Source: a virus
Direction: 5' to 3' (one strand)
Virus record (IMG/VR): IMGVR_UViG_3300015371_000006
Location: 1 to 64,000 of that record
Length of the DNA: 64,000 nt
Part shown: positions 7,685 to 17,002 of the stretch, piece by piece
How the letters are laid out: every line of letters starts with the position of its first letter
Numbering within the stretch: position 1 is the first letter of the stretch
Position numbers and translations under genes: made by a program
Notes under the pieces: model-generated
Database searches by the model: none
The model's input: the letters and a program-made list of their open reading frames with translations, nothing else
Told to the model about the DNA's origin: nothing

Positions 7685-9073
7685 CTAGGTCAGGGTCACG
7701 GTCGTCAGCTCAGGCACCTGAGTGGCGCTCACGGCGAGGTTCGCCGCTGCGGCGTTGAGCTGCACCGAGCTGACGTCGTAGACGCCGGGCACTCGGAAGA
7801 AGCGCGACTCCGTCTTGTTCAGCAGGACGTAGCCCGATCCGGCGGGGCTCTCGGAGCCGGGCGGGTTCTCGCCGCCGGGCGGCAGGTTGTCGATGTATTC
7901 GCTCAGCGCGTTCTCGATGTTCGTGCGGGTGGCGATGGTCCCGCCCGCGCCGTCGAGGCTGTAGCCGTCGGCGTGCGACACGGCCGCGCTCACGGTGACG
8001 GCCAGCGTGGTCGGGGTCTGCACGGTGACGATGGCCCCCACGGGCGCGAGGCCCTTGCCCTGCCCGTGCTGCACCACGTCGGTGCCCGCCGTGACGCTGC
8101 CCGAGCCGCCCGTGCAGCCGGTGAAGGTGGTCGAGGTCACGCCCGTGTAGGTGACCAGGTTCGTGCCGACGTAGACCTTCCCGCTCGGCGAGAAGCCCGT
8201 GGTCGAGACGACGTTGATCGTGCCGACCGGCAGCGTGTGCGAGCCGGTCGTCGTCGTGCTCGCGCTGTAGGGGTCGAGGACGACCTGCAGGCCGTCGCGC
8301 ACGACTGTGCTCACCGGGTCGTTCTCGATGTCGGTCACGACCACGCGCACGGTGCCGCCGCCGTTCCACAGCGGCGCGACGCGGACGTTGCCCACGCCGG
8401 GGAAGGCGAGCGACCAGCGCTCGTAGTCGGCCAGCGATCCCGAGCCCTGCGCGGCGCTGTATTCGAGGATCAGCCGGTCGCGGTACTGCTCGTCTGACTC
8501 GATGTCCGAGCCGCCCGTGATCGATGCCGCGTTGGCGACGGCGCTGATGCCGGTGACCGGGGTCAGCAGCAGGGGGACCGCGCCGGTCGCCACGTTGCCC
8601 GCCGAGCCCGCCTCGGAGGCTTCGACGTTGAGCGTCAGCGTGCCGCCGCTGACCGTGCCGCTCTCGGTGGTGACGAAGCTCACCGGCTCGATTTCAGGGT
8701 CGGTCTGCTCGGTCGAGACCTCGGTGCCCACGGCGACGATGGTCCCGTTCGTGCCGGTGAAGGTGATCTCGCCTGTGGACTTGACCGCCGCCTTGCGCGC
8801 GACCGTGATCGTCTCGCCGTGCTCGTCGAGGTAGTCGCCCCAGGAGAAGGCGACGAAGCTCGCAGCGACGAACTCGGTCGCGGCCATGTCCCACAGCCGC
8901 TCCATCTCCAGCGCGATGGCCTGGGTGACGTCGAAGTAGAAGCCACCGGGGGTGGTGTCGATAAAGGCGTCGTCGCTCGGGTCCACCCCCGCGTTGACGT
9001 CGGCGTCCATGCGGGCGCGGATCGACTCGACGGTTTCGATGCGCAGCGGAATGAAGTCCAGCAAGCTCGGCAT
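7685..9073 (-). CDS. Baseplate J-like protein
   Basis: 462 residues. The N-terminal half follows the baseplate J pattern: PGGFYFDVTQAIALEMERLW, FAFSWGDYLDEHGETI, then a beta region with AGSAGNVATGAVPLLLTPV and SDEQYRDRLILEYS around residues 155-210. J-like proteins form the outer wedge of contractile-tail baseplates. The region around 270-330 looks like an extra inserted beta domain. Overlaps the start of its neighbour at 9073 by a TGATG junction. Confidence 0.9.
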   Translation of the reverse strand: MPSLLDFIPLRIETVESIRARMDADVNAGVDPSDDAFIDTTPGGFYFDVTQAIALEMERLWDMAATEFVAASFVAFSWGDYLDEHGETITVARKAAVKSTGEITFTGTNGTIVAVGTEVSTEQTDPEIEPVSFVTTESGTVSGGTLTLNVEASEAGSAGNVATGAVPLLLTPVTGISAVANAASITGGSDIESDEQYRDRLILEYSAAQGSGSLADYERWSLAFPGVGNVRVAPLWNGGGTVRVVVTDIENDPVSTVVRDGLQVVLDPYSASTTTTGSHTLPVGTINVVSTTGFSPSGKVYVGTNLVTYTGVTSTTFTGCTGGSGSVTAGTDVVQHGQGKGLAPVGAIVTVQTPTTLAVTVSAAVSHADGYSLDGAGGTIATRTNIENALSEYIDNLPPGGENPPGSESPAGSGYVLLNKTESRFFRVPGVYDVSSVQLNAAAANLAVSATQVPELTTVTLT

Positions 9074-9612
9074 CAGATCGGCTCCTCTCCGGTGCTCAGG
9101 GTGGTCTTGAACGTGATGTCGGTTTCGTCGTTCTGCACGACGGTGAACGCGATCTCGACGGCGGCGTCGCCTTCAATCGTGTCGCCGGTCTGGATGACCA
9201 TGTTCTTGACGGCGGTGATCTGCGGGTGGAAGGTCAGCGCGTCCACGATGGCCTCCTCCAGCTCGTGCGTTGTCAGCTCGGGGTGACTGAGGAAGTCCTC
9301 CAGCGGCTGCTCCAGCCCGTAGCCGTCGGGGTGGATCGGGTGTGCCCCCCGGTGTGTGCGGATGCACTTCTCGACCCAGGTCTTCAGCGTCGCCTCTCGC
9401 CGGGTGGTCAGCGGGCCGTGCCCGGCCTTGAGGAAGGTGCCGTTCTTGAAGTCGTAGGCCCAGGACCGGCCGACCGGCGGCACCTCGGGCTCGATGGTGA
9501 GTTCCAGCCCATCGTCGAGCAGCGCGTTCTGCGTGCGCGCCAGCTCGTCCTCCGCGTCGCGGCCTCCCTGGTCAGGGAAGACCTCGTCGATCTTGGTCAG
9601 GGCCTCGGGCAT
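9073..9612 (-). CDS. Baseplate protein, DUF2634/gp25-like
   Basis: 179 residues. Features of the DUF2634/gp25 group: SWAYDFKNGTFLKAG near residue 50, then REATLKTWVEKCIRT and ALTFHPQITAVKNM. Proteins of this kind initiate wedge assembly and sheath polymerisation. It lies directly upstream of the J-like gene, the usual order in myophages. Its ATG abuts the TAG stop of the small coiled-coil gene. Confidence 0.75.
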   Translation of the reverse strand: MPEALTKIDEVFPDQGGRDAEDELARTQNALLDDGLELTIEPEVPPVGRSWAYDFKNGTFLKAGHGPLTTRREATLKTWVEKCIRTHRGAHPIHPDGYGLEQPLEDFLSHPELTTHELEEAIVDALTFHPQITAVKNMVIQTGDTIEGDAAVEIAFTVVQNDETDITFKTTLSTGEEPI

Positions 9613-9843
9613 CTAGCGCTTTGCCTTCGCGCGGCTCTTGCTGCCGTTGGCGGGCTCATCGGTCGCCTCTGCCGTGTCGGAGGTCAGCTCAGCAACCAGG
9701 GCCTCCAGCTCGGCGTTGCGTGCCATCAGCTCGGTGAGCTTCTCGCGCAGCAGGTCGATCTCGACCGACTGCTTGCCGATCTTCTCCCACACGGTCGCCT
9801 CGGGGATACCGGCTTGCGGGGCGGGCTGTTGTTCGTCTGTCAC
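9613..9843 (-). CDS. Small coiled-coil protein
   Basis: 76 residues. A GTG at 9843 with AAGGAG 5 nt upstream is preferred over an in-frame ATG further upstream that has no ribosome site. Residues about 15-55 form a leucine-heptad coiled coil (SVEIDLLREKLTELMARNAE), and the tail is basic (KSRAKAKR). Position before baseplate genes suggests a structural or assembly role; no family recognised. Confidence 0.7.
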   Translation of the reverse strand: MTDEQQPAPQAGIPEATVWEKIGKQSVEIDLLREKLTELMARNAELEALVAELTSDTAEATDEPANGSKSRAKAKR

Positions 9844-9890
9844 GGTTCTCCTTGGGGTCGGGGTTCGCTGAATCCTCGCATGCCTTTCGG

Positions 9891-10382
9891 TCACGCATCA
9901 CGCTCAATCGTTTGCGGAACGGCCGCGTCCACGTTGTCCCGGTCGGGGATGTCGCGGACCCACAGCCAGCTGCCGGTTGTGCTCAGCAGCCTGATCATCG
10001 GGGGATAGAGCACCTGGACGCCCACGATGCGAGTGTCGTCGAGCACGACCACGCGCGCCTTGGTCAGCAGCTCGTGTACGACGCGCTCGCGGTGGCGGCC
10101 GTCTATCGAGCAATCCACGAACGCCAGATCCGCTGCCTGCAGATCGCGCGCGTAGTCGAGGCTGTCCGCCAGGACGTACTCGACGCCCTCGACCGTCTGC
10201 TCGACCGGCCGGTTGTCGACGGTGACCACCCGGCCAGGCCCCGCCGCGCTGCGCAGGCGCTGGGTGCCGTAGCCCTCTCCGGTGCCGGTCTCGACCACCC
10301 GCTCGGGCGCTAGCACGGCGATCAGCGCGTCGAGCAGATCGTAGGTAGCGTCGCAGGATCGGAACTCCATCGCCAACTCCAT
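9891..10382 (-). CDS. Class I methyltransferase-fold protein
   Basis: 163 residues. The glycine-rich motif VVETGTGEGYGTQRL (about residues 24-38) followed by RVVTVDNRP matches the SAM-binding core of class I methyltransferases; LAFVDCSIDGRHR is the likely motif IV region. The ATG at 10382 has GGGAG 5 nt upstream, spanning the TAG of the fibre gene. Sitting just behind a fibre gene, it may modify a surface sugar, a metabolite or the fibre itself. The substrate cannot be read from the sequence. Confidence 0.7.
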   Translation of the reverse strand: MELAMEFRSCDATYDLLDALIAVLAPERVVETGTGEGYGTQRLRSAAGPGRVVTVDNRPVEQTVEGVEYVLADSLDYARDLQAADLAFVDCSIDGRHRERVVHELLTKARVVVLDDTRIVGVQVLYPPMIRLLSTTGSWLWVRDIPDRDNVDAAVPQTIERDA

Positions 10383-10384
10383 CG

Positions 10385-13297
10385 CTACTCCCATCGGTAC
10401 TCGATCCGTGCGTTGAACCACACGGCCGCGTTGTTGGCGAGCGTCGAGACGTTCTTGCACGTCACCGTGTAATGGGCCTTGCTCGAAATCGTGATCGAAC
10501 TCGACGCCGCGTCCTCGTAGTCACTTGCGTTGAGGTTCGTGTTCGTGATCGTCGCCGTGCCAGCAGCCGACCCGAGCGTCGGGACCATCGTGTCCGTCCC
10601 ACCAGCGAACGTCATCGGGTAGAGGGTGAACGTGAGATCGGTGTTTGGATCGGTCGCGTTTGACTCGGCCCATCCGACGAGTCTGAACCGGAGATTCTTC
10701 CCGGCGATTGTTGCGAACGCAGCTGGGTCGATCAGCACGCGCTCGATGAGCTTCCAGTCGTAGTACGTCGTGACCCCGGCCCCCGGCTGGCCGACGAAAT
10801 ACTCGACTCCTGCGGCCGAGTCGAGTGTCATGTCGCGCCCGGCGAATGCATGGAGCACTTGCCAGGTGTCCTCGAAGTTCGCGCCGAGCCGGTCGCGGCT
10901 GAGTTCGGCGGCGGCGGCGTTCACCACGTCGAGCGAGCCGTCCGAGCGGACGCGGAGAAGGTTGTTCGTGTTCGCCGCGTCGCGGACCTGAAGAATGTCG
11001 CCGGTCGGCGCGGTGTCGGTGCCACGGACGACGCGAAGTGGCGGCGCGTCGTTCCCCGCCCGCGAGAGCGTCGTCAGGCCGTCGATTGTGTTCGCGGTGT
11101 TCAGGCCGGGAACGTCGAGCGTCGTGCGCATGGCGCCCACGGAGGTGTCGTCCAGCAGGCTCCGAGCGGTGGAGGTGAGCGAGGTCGTCGTGGCCGCGCT
11201 CGACGACGTGTAGTAGGGCAGCGTGTCGGTGGCCCCGGTGACGTTGACCAGCGCCCTGCCGCCTGCGGTGAGCGCCTGCAGCGTGACCGTGTTGGAGGCG
11301 CTGAAGTACGGGAACGTGTCGGCGGTGCCAGCGGCGTTGACCAGCGCCCGGCCGCCCGCCGAGAAGTCCGTCTGCGAGAAGGTGTCGGTGCCGGTGGAGT
11401 AGGCGAGCTTGTTCGCGCCGGTCGCCAGCCCAGCGAGCGCCGTCAGGGTCGCGTCGAGCGACTGGTAGGTGCCGCTCAGGCCGGTGAGCTGCTCGTAGCG
11501 CACAGCGTCACCGTTCGTAGTGGCGGCGGCGAGGCCGGTGATCTTCTGGCTGTTCATGGCCGCGCCGGAAAGTGCTGTCAGCGCGCCGGTGACCTGGAGG
11601 GCATCATCGGTCTTGAGCGTGTCGGCGGCGCTGCGGTAGAGGTTCGTGTCGCCGCCAAGCGTTAGGCCCGTATCCGCCCCGGTGCTGGTTAGCACCAGCG
11701 CCGTCTTGCCCGACAACTGCCCGGTGATCTGTCCTGCCGCCACAAAGTAGTCGTCGGTCTTGAGGATGTTCGCGCCGTTGCGATAGAGGTTCACGTCCGG
11801 GGCGGTCGAGCCTCCCGCGCCCCACCACATCTTCCCGTCGCCGAGAATCCCGAAGGCGTACTCGGTGTCTCCCGACACATAGAAGTTGCGCAGGATGCCA
11901 TTGCCTGCGCTGTTGATTTGGAGGATGCCGCCGCCGTTCGGGTACAGGACTACGTTCTTCGTGCCATCGCTGGTGAAAAATGTGTCGCTGGTGGCGAGCA
12001 CATCGGCCGAGGCGCGATAGAGACTTGTGTCGGCCGCCTGCCCGAAGTAGAGCGTCGCCGTGCCGGAGTTGTCCCACCCGAGGACGAGGTTCCGGCTCAG
12101 CAGGGCCGAGCCAGACGAATACTGATCGAGGTAGTGAACGCCGCCGCTGCCGAACGTGAGGCTGCTCCCCGTCACGAACGCGTCGTCGGTCTTCAGGACG
12201 CTTGCGGCCGAGCGGTAGAGGTTGGTGTCCGACGTGAACTGGATCAGGGCCGTCGAGGTTTCCCCCGTCATCGTGATCTGCTTCTTGGTGTGCAGGTCAT
12301 CGTCGGTCTTGAGCACGTCGGCTGAGTCGCGGTAGAGGTTGGTGTCGGGAGCGCCGCTGCCCCCACCCCACTCGTGGAGCCCCTGCGTCTTGATCCAGAA
12401 GCGCGGCCAGCTATCGCCGTTCATGATCGCCCCGAGGGCGACCGCGTTCGTCGCGCCGATCCCGTAGATCGTCGCGGCCTGGAACTCGTCGTCGGTGCGC
12501 AGCACGTTGGCCGCCGCCCGGTAGAGGTTCGTGTCCCAGGCCAACCCCACCCCGGACCACTGAATCGTCCCGTCCGCCATGATGCGCAGGCGTAGGTTGT
12601 CGGTCCAGACGCCCACGCCGAGGGCCGCGCCGCCGGTACTGCCCGGCCAGATCTCGGCCCACCCCGCACCGAAGTAGCTGCCATTCTCGGACGCCGCGCC
12701 GGTCGTGTCGTCCTCAATGGTGAGGTACTGGGTGCCCGTCCCGGCCGGGTCGTCCAGACGCACGACCTCGCCCGTGCCCCGGAAGGTCTGCTTCTCGGTG
12801 AAGACCTGCGCCACGTCGAGGAAGGCGTGCGCGCCGCCGCCGCCGGTCACCGAGTCCACGTAGGCGATGGTCGCCATCACGGTGTCGTCCACGGCCACCT
12901 CGTCGGCGTGCACGTTGATCCCGAAGCCCTCGCCCACGTCCAGCACGTCGTTGTCGGGACCGCTGAAGCTGAGCCCGTCGCCTGCAGTGAAGTCCTGGTG
13001 GCCGGTCGCACTCTCCTGGCTGATCACGTCGGTGGCGATCCAGGTCTGGTTGCGCATCCGCTTGACCGTCAGCGTGTCGCCGACCTTGATCCCCTTCTTC
13101 GCGTCGTAGCGCCGCAGCCACTGGCCGAAGACGATGTCCTCGTCGTCCAGCTCGATGTTGCGCCCGTGCAGCTCGCAGCGCAGCGGGTTGTTGTCCATGA
13201 CCTCCGCGTACTCCAGCTCGCGGACCGTGCTGTCCGCCGTCTGGCGCGTGTGCCTGCGCAGCGCGGCGGCGGCGGCTCGGACGCCACTCTCGGCCAT
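10385..13297 (-). CDS. Large tail fibre with LYR repeats
   Basis: 970 residues. The N-terminal 150 residues look like a baseplate-attachment region (QWLRRYDAKKGIKVGDTLTV). Residues about 200-580 contain six copies of a module of the form D-x-N-L-Y-R-x-x-A-x-x-L-K-T-D-D spaced 40-70 residues apart. A shaft region follows (LAYSTGTDTF, GGRALVN twice), and the C-terminal 150 residues form a compact beta domain probably contacting the host. Start at 13297 overlaps the upstream stop (TGATG). Confidence 0.82.
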   Translation of the reverse strand: MAESGVRAAAAALRRHTRQTADSTVRELEYAEVMDNNPLRCELHGRNIELDDEDIVFGQWLRRYDAKKGIKVGDTLTVKRMRNQTWIATDVISQESATGHQDFTAGDGLSFSGPDNDVLDVGEGFGINVHADEVAVDDTVMATIAYVDSVTGGGGAHAFLDVAQVFTEKQTFRGTGEVVRLDDPAGTGTQYLTIEDDTTGAASENGSYFGAGWAEIWPGSTGGAALGVGVWTDNLRLRIMADGTIQWSGVGLAWDTNLYRAAANVLRTDDEFQAATIYGIGATNAVALGAIMNGDSWPRFWIKTQGLHEWGGGSGAPDTNLYRDSADVLKTDDDLHTKKQITMTGETSTALIQFTSDTNLYRSAASVLKTDDAFVTGSSLTFGSGGVHYLDQYSSGSALLSRNLVLGWDNSGTATLYFGQAADTSLYRASADVLATSDTFFTSDGTKNVVLYPNGGGILQINSAGNGILRNFYVSGDTEYAFGILGDGKMWWGAGGSTAPDVNLYRNGANILKTDDYFVAAGQITGQLSGKTALVLTSTGADTGLTLGGDTNLYRSAADTLKTDDALQVTGALTALSGAAMNSQKITGLAAATTNGDAVRYEQLTGLSGTYQSLDATLTALAGLATGANKLAYSTGTDTFSQTDFSAGGRALVNAAGTADTFPYFSASNTVTLQALTAGGRALVNVTGATDTLPYYTSSSAATTTSLTSTARSLLDDTSVGAMRTTLDVPGLNTANTIDGLTTLSRAGNDAPPLRVVRGTDTAPTGDILQVRDAANTNNLLRVRSDGSLDVVNAAAAELSRDRLGANFEDTWQVLHAFAGRDMTLDSAAGVEYFVGQPGAGVTTYYDWKLIERVLIDPAAFATIAGKNLRFRLVGWAESNATDPNTDLTFTLYPMTFAGGTDTMVPTLGSAAGTATITNTNLNASDYEDAASSSITISSKAHYTVTCKNVSTLANNAAVWFNARIEYRWE

Positions 13298-14724
13298 CAG
13301 ACGTCCTCCGGGCCGAGGGCCTCCACGGTGACCAGCAGCTTGTCGGTGCTCAGCGGCGCGAGCTGGGCGAACAGGCGGCGGCTGAGGCTGATCTGCTCGT
13401 CGTCGAGGTCGAGGTCCGCCTCGCGGTGGATGTAGGCGATCACGCTGCGCTCGGTGTTCGCCTCGGTGATCTTGACTCGCTGGCCGACGTAGTCGGTCAG
13501 GTCGCCGTCGAGCTGGGCGATGGCGAAGCTCGCATCCTGGCGCTCGGGATCGAAGCGCGTTCCGTGCCAGCTGGCCTCGACGGTCTTGCGCGTGCGCGGG
13601 TCCGCCGCCACGGTCCCGATGGCCGCCTGGGCGGTGTAGAAGCCGTAGCGGGCCAGGTCCAGGTCGGGCAGGTCCGGTGCTGACCACGGGTAGAAGTAGG
13701 TGGCGAATACGGAAGGCCCGACGATTGCGTAGCTGACCGAGGTCGATGCGTGCGCCGTGCCGGTCCAGCCGCTCTGCGGTGAGCCAGGGTTCGCGCCGCT
13801 GAAGTACGCCGTCGCCGTGGTCGCGTTCTCGACCATCATCCCGTCGGTGTAGAGAATGCCCGTGCCCGAGGAGGAGGGCATGCCGCCGCCGCTGTTGCAG
13901 CGGCCGACGATGGTCCCGGCCAGGTCGCCCCCGACCACAGCCAGCCGGGTCGAGATCCGCTGCCACTGATCGCGCAGCGACGTGTTGGCGGCGTTCAGCA
14001 GGGTCTCGGTCGCGCCCGTGTAGGTGGCGTCGGTGGTGATCCACGGCATCCCGCCGTCCCAGTTGGCAGGCACCCACACGTAGCACGACATCGTGTAGGT
14101 GCCCGCGCTGGGGAAGGTGAAGGTGGCGCTCTGCCACAGGCGCGTGTCGGTGCCCGTGCCGTCGAAGGCGTGCTTGTCGCGGTAGCTGCCCTTGTAGGCG
14201 GGGATCGGCCCGGTCTCAGCCTCGCGGGTGACGACGAAATCGCCCACGCTTGAGAACTTCGCGGCGGTCTCGCCGGTCGGGTTCGTGTAGTAGTTGGTCC
14301 GCTGGCTGGTGCCCGCAGGCAGCGTCGCCGACGGGCCGTCGCTGTAGGTGTCGGTGCCCACCCGGCCGCTCAGGTCGTCCGTGCCGTAGGCGCGAGCCGC
14401 GTTGCCTGCGCCGCCCAACAGGCCGAAGTAGTAGTCGCCGGGCTCGATGGTGCGCGGGGTCGGGAAAGACCAGTCCACCCAGCCTGCCGTCTGCCCCGCC
14501 TCGACGATGACCGGGTCGCTGTAGGCCAGCAAGTCGCCGTCGGCGTCGCGCAGCGTTGCGACGATTTCCTGATCGTTGCCGCCCGCCCGCAGGCCATCCA
14601 CGTAGGCCGTGAGCTTCGCCAGGGTGACCTCCACGTCGATCTCGAAGCTGTCGCTCAGCAGCTCGCGGTCGAGGTCGAGATTCACCGTCGCTGCGCCGGA
14701 GGTTGTGATGCCGAAGAGGTTCAT
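13297..14724 (-). CDS. Tail protein with carbohydrate-binding-like beta domains
   Basis: 475 residues. Two beta-sandwich regions are visible: residues about 20-110 (FEIDVEVTLAKLTAYVDGL, a jelly-roll pattern) and about 140-300 (TFPSAGTYTMSCYVWVPANW), both resembling carbohydrate-binding modules of virion adhesins. The last 100 residues look like a baseplate-attachment domain (DYVGQRVKITEANTERSVIA). It lies between hub and long fibre, so it is probably a fibre connector. Its start overlaps the hub stop. Confidence 0.65.
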   Translation of the reverse strand: MNLFGITTSGAATVNLDLDRELLSDSFEIDVEVTLAKLTAYVDGLRAGGNDQEIVATLRDADGDLLAYSDPVIVEAGQTAGWVDWSFPTPRTIEPGDYYFGLLGGAGNAARAYGTDDLSGRVGTDTYSDGPSATLPAGTSQRTNYYTNPTGETAAKFSSVGDFVVTREAETGPIPAYKGSYRDKHAFDGTGTDTRLWQSATFTFPSAGTYTMSCYVWVPANWDGGMPWITTDATYTGATETLLNAANTSLRDQWQRISTRLAVVGGDLAGTIVGRCNSGGGMPSSSGTGILYTDGMMVENATTATAYFSGANPGSPQSGWTGTAHASTSVSYAIVGPSVFATYFYPWSAPDLPDLDLARYGFYTAQAAIGTVAADPRTRKTVEASWHGTRFDPERQDASFAIAQLDGDLTDYVGQRVKITEANTERSVIAYIHREADLDLDDEQISLSRRLFAQLAPLSTDKLLVTVEALGPEDV

Positions 14725-16049
14725 GCGTGCGTGTGCGCGTCGCGTCGGTGGTTGCGCCGGTCGTCGCTGCCCCCGCCGCCCGGCGCGTAGGGGTCGTAGT
14801 CGTTGCGGACGTGCCCGTGGCGGCAGAAGTCAGGCGCGCGGCGGCCCTTCTTCTTCGCCTCCTTGCAGATCTTCTCGCGGGTCGCGTCGCCTTCCTCGTC
14901 GGTGTAGGGATCGTCGAAGCTCAGCGTCACGTCCATCGTGTAGTCGCCGGGGCTGACCGAGTGCGAGACCGAGCTGACGTAGAGCAGCTCCTTGATGAAG
15001 CCCAGGCCGACCTTGACCGAGTCGCCGCGTCGCAGCGTCACCTCGCCCGCCATCGTCACGCTGACCTCGCGCTTGGGCTCCAGGCGCTCCTTCATCTCGC
15101 GCTGGGCGAGCTTCTTGACCTTGGCCTTGCTGTCGACCTTCTCGTCGATCTCCCAGAAGTTGTGGATGACGCCGAAGCGCTTGCGGATGTCCCTGCTCGC
15201 CTGCACCTCGACTTCGATCTTCTTGTGCTCGCCCTTCTTGCGCTTCGACGAGGCGCGGACGCTGAGCAGCGTGGCGACGTTCTTCGGCAGCATCCGGGTC
15301 ACGTCTGCGCCGAGCAGCTGGCCGCCGAGGATCAGCAGCGTGCGCGAGCGCTTCAACGTCTCGACGTAGAGCTTGCCCTTCTCCATGCGAATGACGAAGC
15401 GCTTGCCCGTTTCTTCGCGCTCCTTCTTGTAGGCCTGGTTGATGATCTTCAGCGGCGAGGTGTTCTGCTCGGTGATCTCGATGCGGGCGTCGCACTTCGC
15501 CAGGTGCCCGACGCCGATCCCGTAGCGCTTGGCGATGTCCTCGACGATCTGGTGACCGAGCCAGCCGTCCTTTTTCTTGTGGCGCGACTTGCCGTCGCCC
15601 TTCTTGTATTCGAAGTCGTCGCGGCTGCGCTTCAGCCACTCCAGCTCGTCGGCCGCCTCCAGGCTGATATCGCCGGAGGCGCTCTGCGTCACGTTCGTGA
15701 CCCGCAGCTCCCACAGCCGGTGCCAGTTGGCCCCCGTGCCGTCCTCGCGCGCGTAGTCGACCTTCAGCTTGTAGCCCTCCTTGATCGTCACCAGGTCTTC
15801 GCGCTCGGGGCTCATGACCGTCAGGCTCGCGGTCTGGATCAGCGCGTCTTCCCAGGTGAGGCTGGTGAGGATCGGGTCCAGGCTGAGCACGTCGCCGCCC
15901 TTCTTCAGGTCGGGTCGCGCGCAGGTGATGTTCCAGTAGAACGACGACTGCTCCAGGGGCTTCTCGTCGCGCTGCCAGTAGTTGCGCAGCTCTTCGTCGT
16001 CCTCGTTGCGGTCCTCGCGGTTGCGGCTGCGCTTGTCGCGGTCGGCCAT
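14721..16049 (-). CDS. Baseplate hub protein (XkdQ/gpD-like)
   Basis: 442 residues. The order of beta-rich blocks (SLTWEDALIQTASLTVMSP, then an ISLEAADELEWLKRS segment, a long charged helix and a C-terminal LSFDDPYTDEE) fits the XkdQ/YqbQ hub group of contractile tails. The gene follows the LysM protein, as in Bacillus PBSX-type tails. The C-terminus has His- and Arg-rich residues (RHGHVRND, RRNHRRDAHTH), unusual for the family. Confidence 0.7.
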   Translation of the reverse strand: MADRDKRSRNREDRNEDDEELRNYWQRDEKPLEQSSFYWNITCARPDLKKGGDVLSLDPILTSLTWEDALIQTASLTVMSPEREDLVTIKEGYKLKVDYAREDGTGANWHRLWELRVTNVTQSASGDISLEAADELEWLKRSRDDFEYKKGDGKSRHKKKDGWLGHQIVEDIAKRYGIGVGHLAKCDARIEITEQNTSPLKIINQAYKKEREETGKRFVIRMEKGKLYVETLKRSRTLLILGGQLLGADVTRMLPKNVATLLSVRASSKRKKGEHKKIEVEVQASRDIRKRFGVIHNFWEIDEKVDSKAKVKKLAQREMKERLEPKREVSVTMAGEVTLRRGDSVKVGLGFIKELLYVSSVSHSVSPGDYTMDVTLSFDDPYTDEEGDATREKICKEAKKKGRRAPDFCRHGHVRNDYDPYAPGGGGSDDRRNHRRDAHTHA

Positions 16050-17002
16050 CAGTCACGCCCCGACTTCTTCGGGATCGTCAGCTTGCGATGCGAGCCCTGT
16101 CCGACCCAGCCCGCCAGCGGGGTGTCGCCGCCCCAGTGGTCGATCCCGTTGCGCGCGGCGATGATCTTCCACTCGCTCGCGGAGCCGTAGAACGCCTTCG
16201 CCAGCTTGGTCAGCGAGGCATTCTCGATCTTGTCCTGGTTGCGCTCGGGGATGCTCTCGCCGCCCTGCTCGACGGTGAACGCGTTGCCGTTGCCCATGAC
16301 GTGGACGATGGCCGGGAGCTTCTCGTGGCGGTCGCGGCCGTAGCGCTTGCGCTTGGTCATCGCGGTCCGGTACTCCGTGAAGCCGAGGTCGAAGTAGCGG
16401 GCGTCGGGCTCGCCGCCGCGCTCGCGCACCGAGTAGGTGCGGATGGTGACCGCCATGTCGATGTCGGGCTTCATCTCCAGCGCCCGGTTCCAGACCACGA
16501 GGTTCAGCGGCTCGCCCACGTCACAGAGCGTGTCGAGGTCACGGGCCACGTTGGCCGGGTGGGGGGCGTCGCCACCGGGCTCGGGCCAGTTGACGCCGGG
16601 GTTGACCACCTCGGTCAGCGGATGGGCGTCGCCTCGGGAGGTGCCGTCGATGGAGTAGCTGCCGCGCTGGTGCGTGCGCCCCCCGGCGATGGACGACCAG
16701 CTCGGGTTGTAGTCGACGACCAGGGAGCTGATCGACAGCGTGCGCAGCACCCGGCCGCCGTCGCGGGTGAACTGGCCCTTGGTCACGGTGTCGTAGTCGA
16801 TCCAGTTGTAGCTGTGGTCCCAGCCGAACTCGTCGAGTGGTGCGACCTGGAAGCGGTAGGGCTTCTTCAGCAGCTTTGGCGAGGTGATGCCGGGGATGCG
16901 GCTCAGGGTCACCGACAGGCCCGACTCCAGGTGGCGGTGATAGCTGCGGTCATCGACCATGCCCTGCGGCTCGTGTGTGCGCCCGCTGCCCTTGTCTGCC
17001 AT
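16049..17002 (-). CDS. LysM-domain baseplate protein (XkdP-like)
   Basis: 317 residues. The last 55 residues form a LysM-like module (ENASLTKLAKAFYGSASEWK, then LTIPKK), typical of XkdP/gp53-type proteins that bind cell wall or organise the hub. The N-terminal 250 residues are beta-rich with FGWDHSYNWIDYDTV. Gene order tape measure, LysM protein, hub is standard for this tail type. TGATG overlaps occur at both ends. Confidence 0.8.
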   Translation of the reverse strand: MADKGSGRTHEPQGMVDDRSYHRHLESGLSVTLSRIPGITSPKLLKKPYRFQVAPLDEFGWDHSYNWIDYDTVTKGQFTRDGGRVLRTLSISSLVVDYNPSWSSIAGGRTHQRGSYSIDGTSRGDAHPLTEVVNPGVNWPEPGGDAPHPANVARDLDTLCDVGEPLNLVVWNRALEMKPDIDMAVTIRTYSVRERGGEPDARYFDLGFTEYRTAMTKRKRYGRDRHEKLPAIVHVMGNGNAFTVEQGGESIPERNQDKIENASLTKLAKAFYGSASEWKIIAARNGIDHWGGDTPLAGWVGQGSHRKLTIPKKSGRD

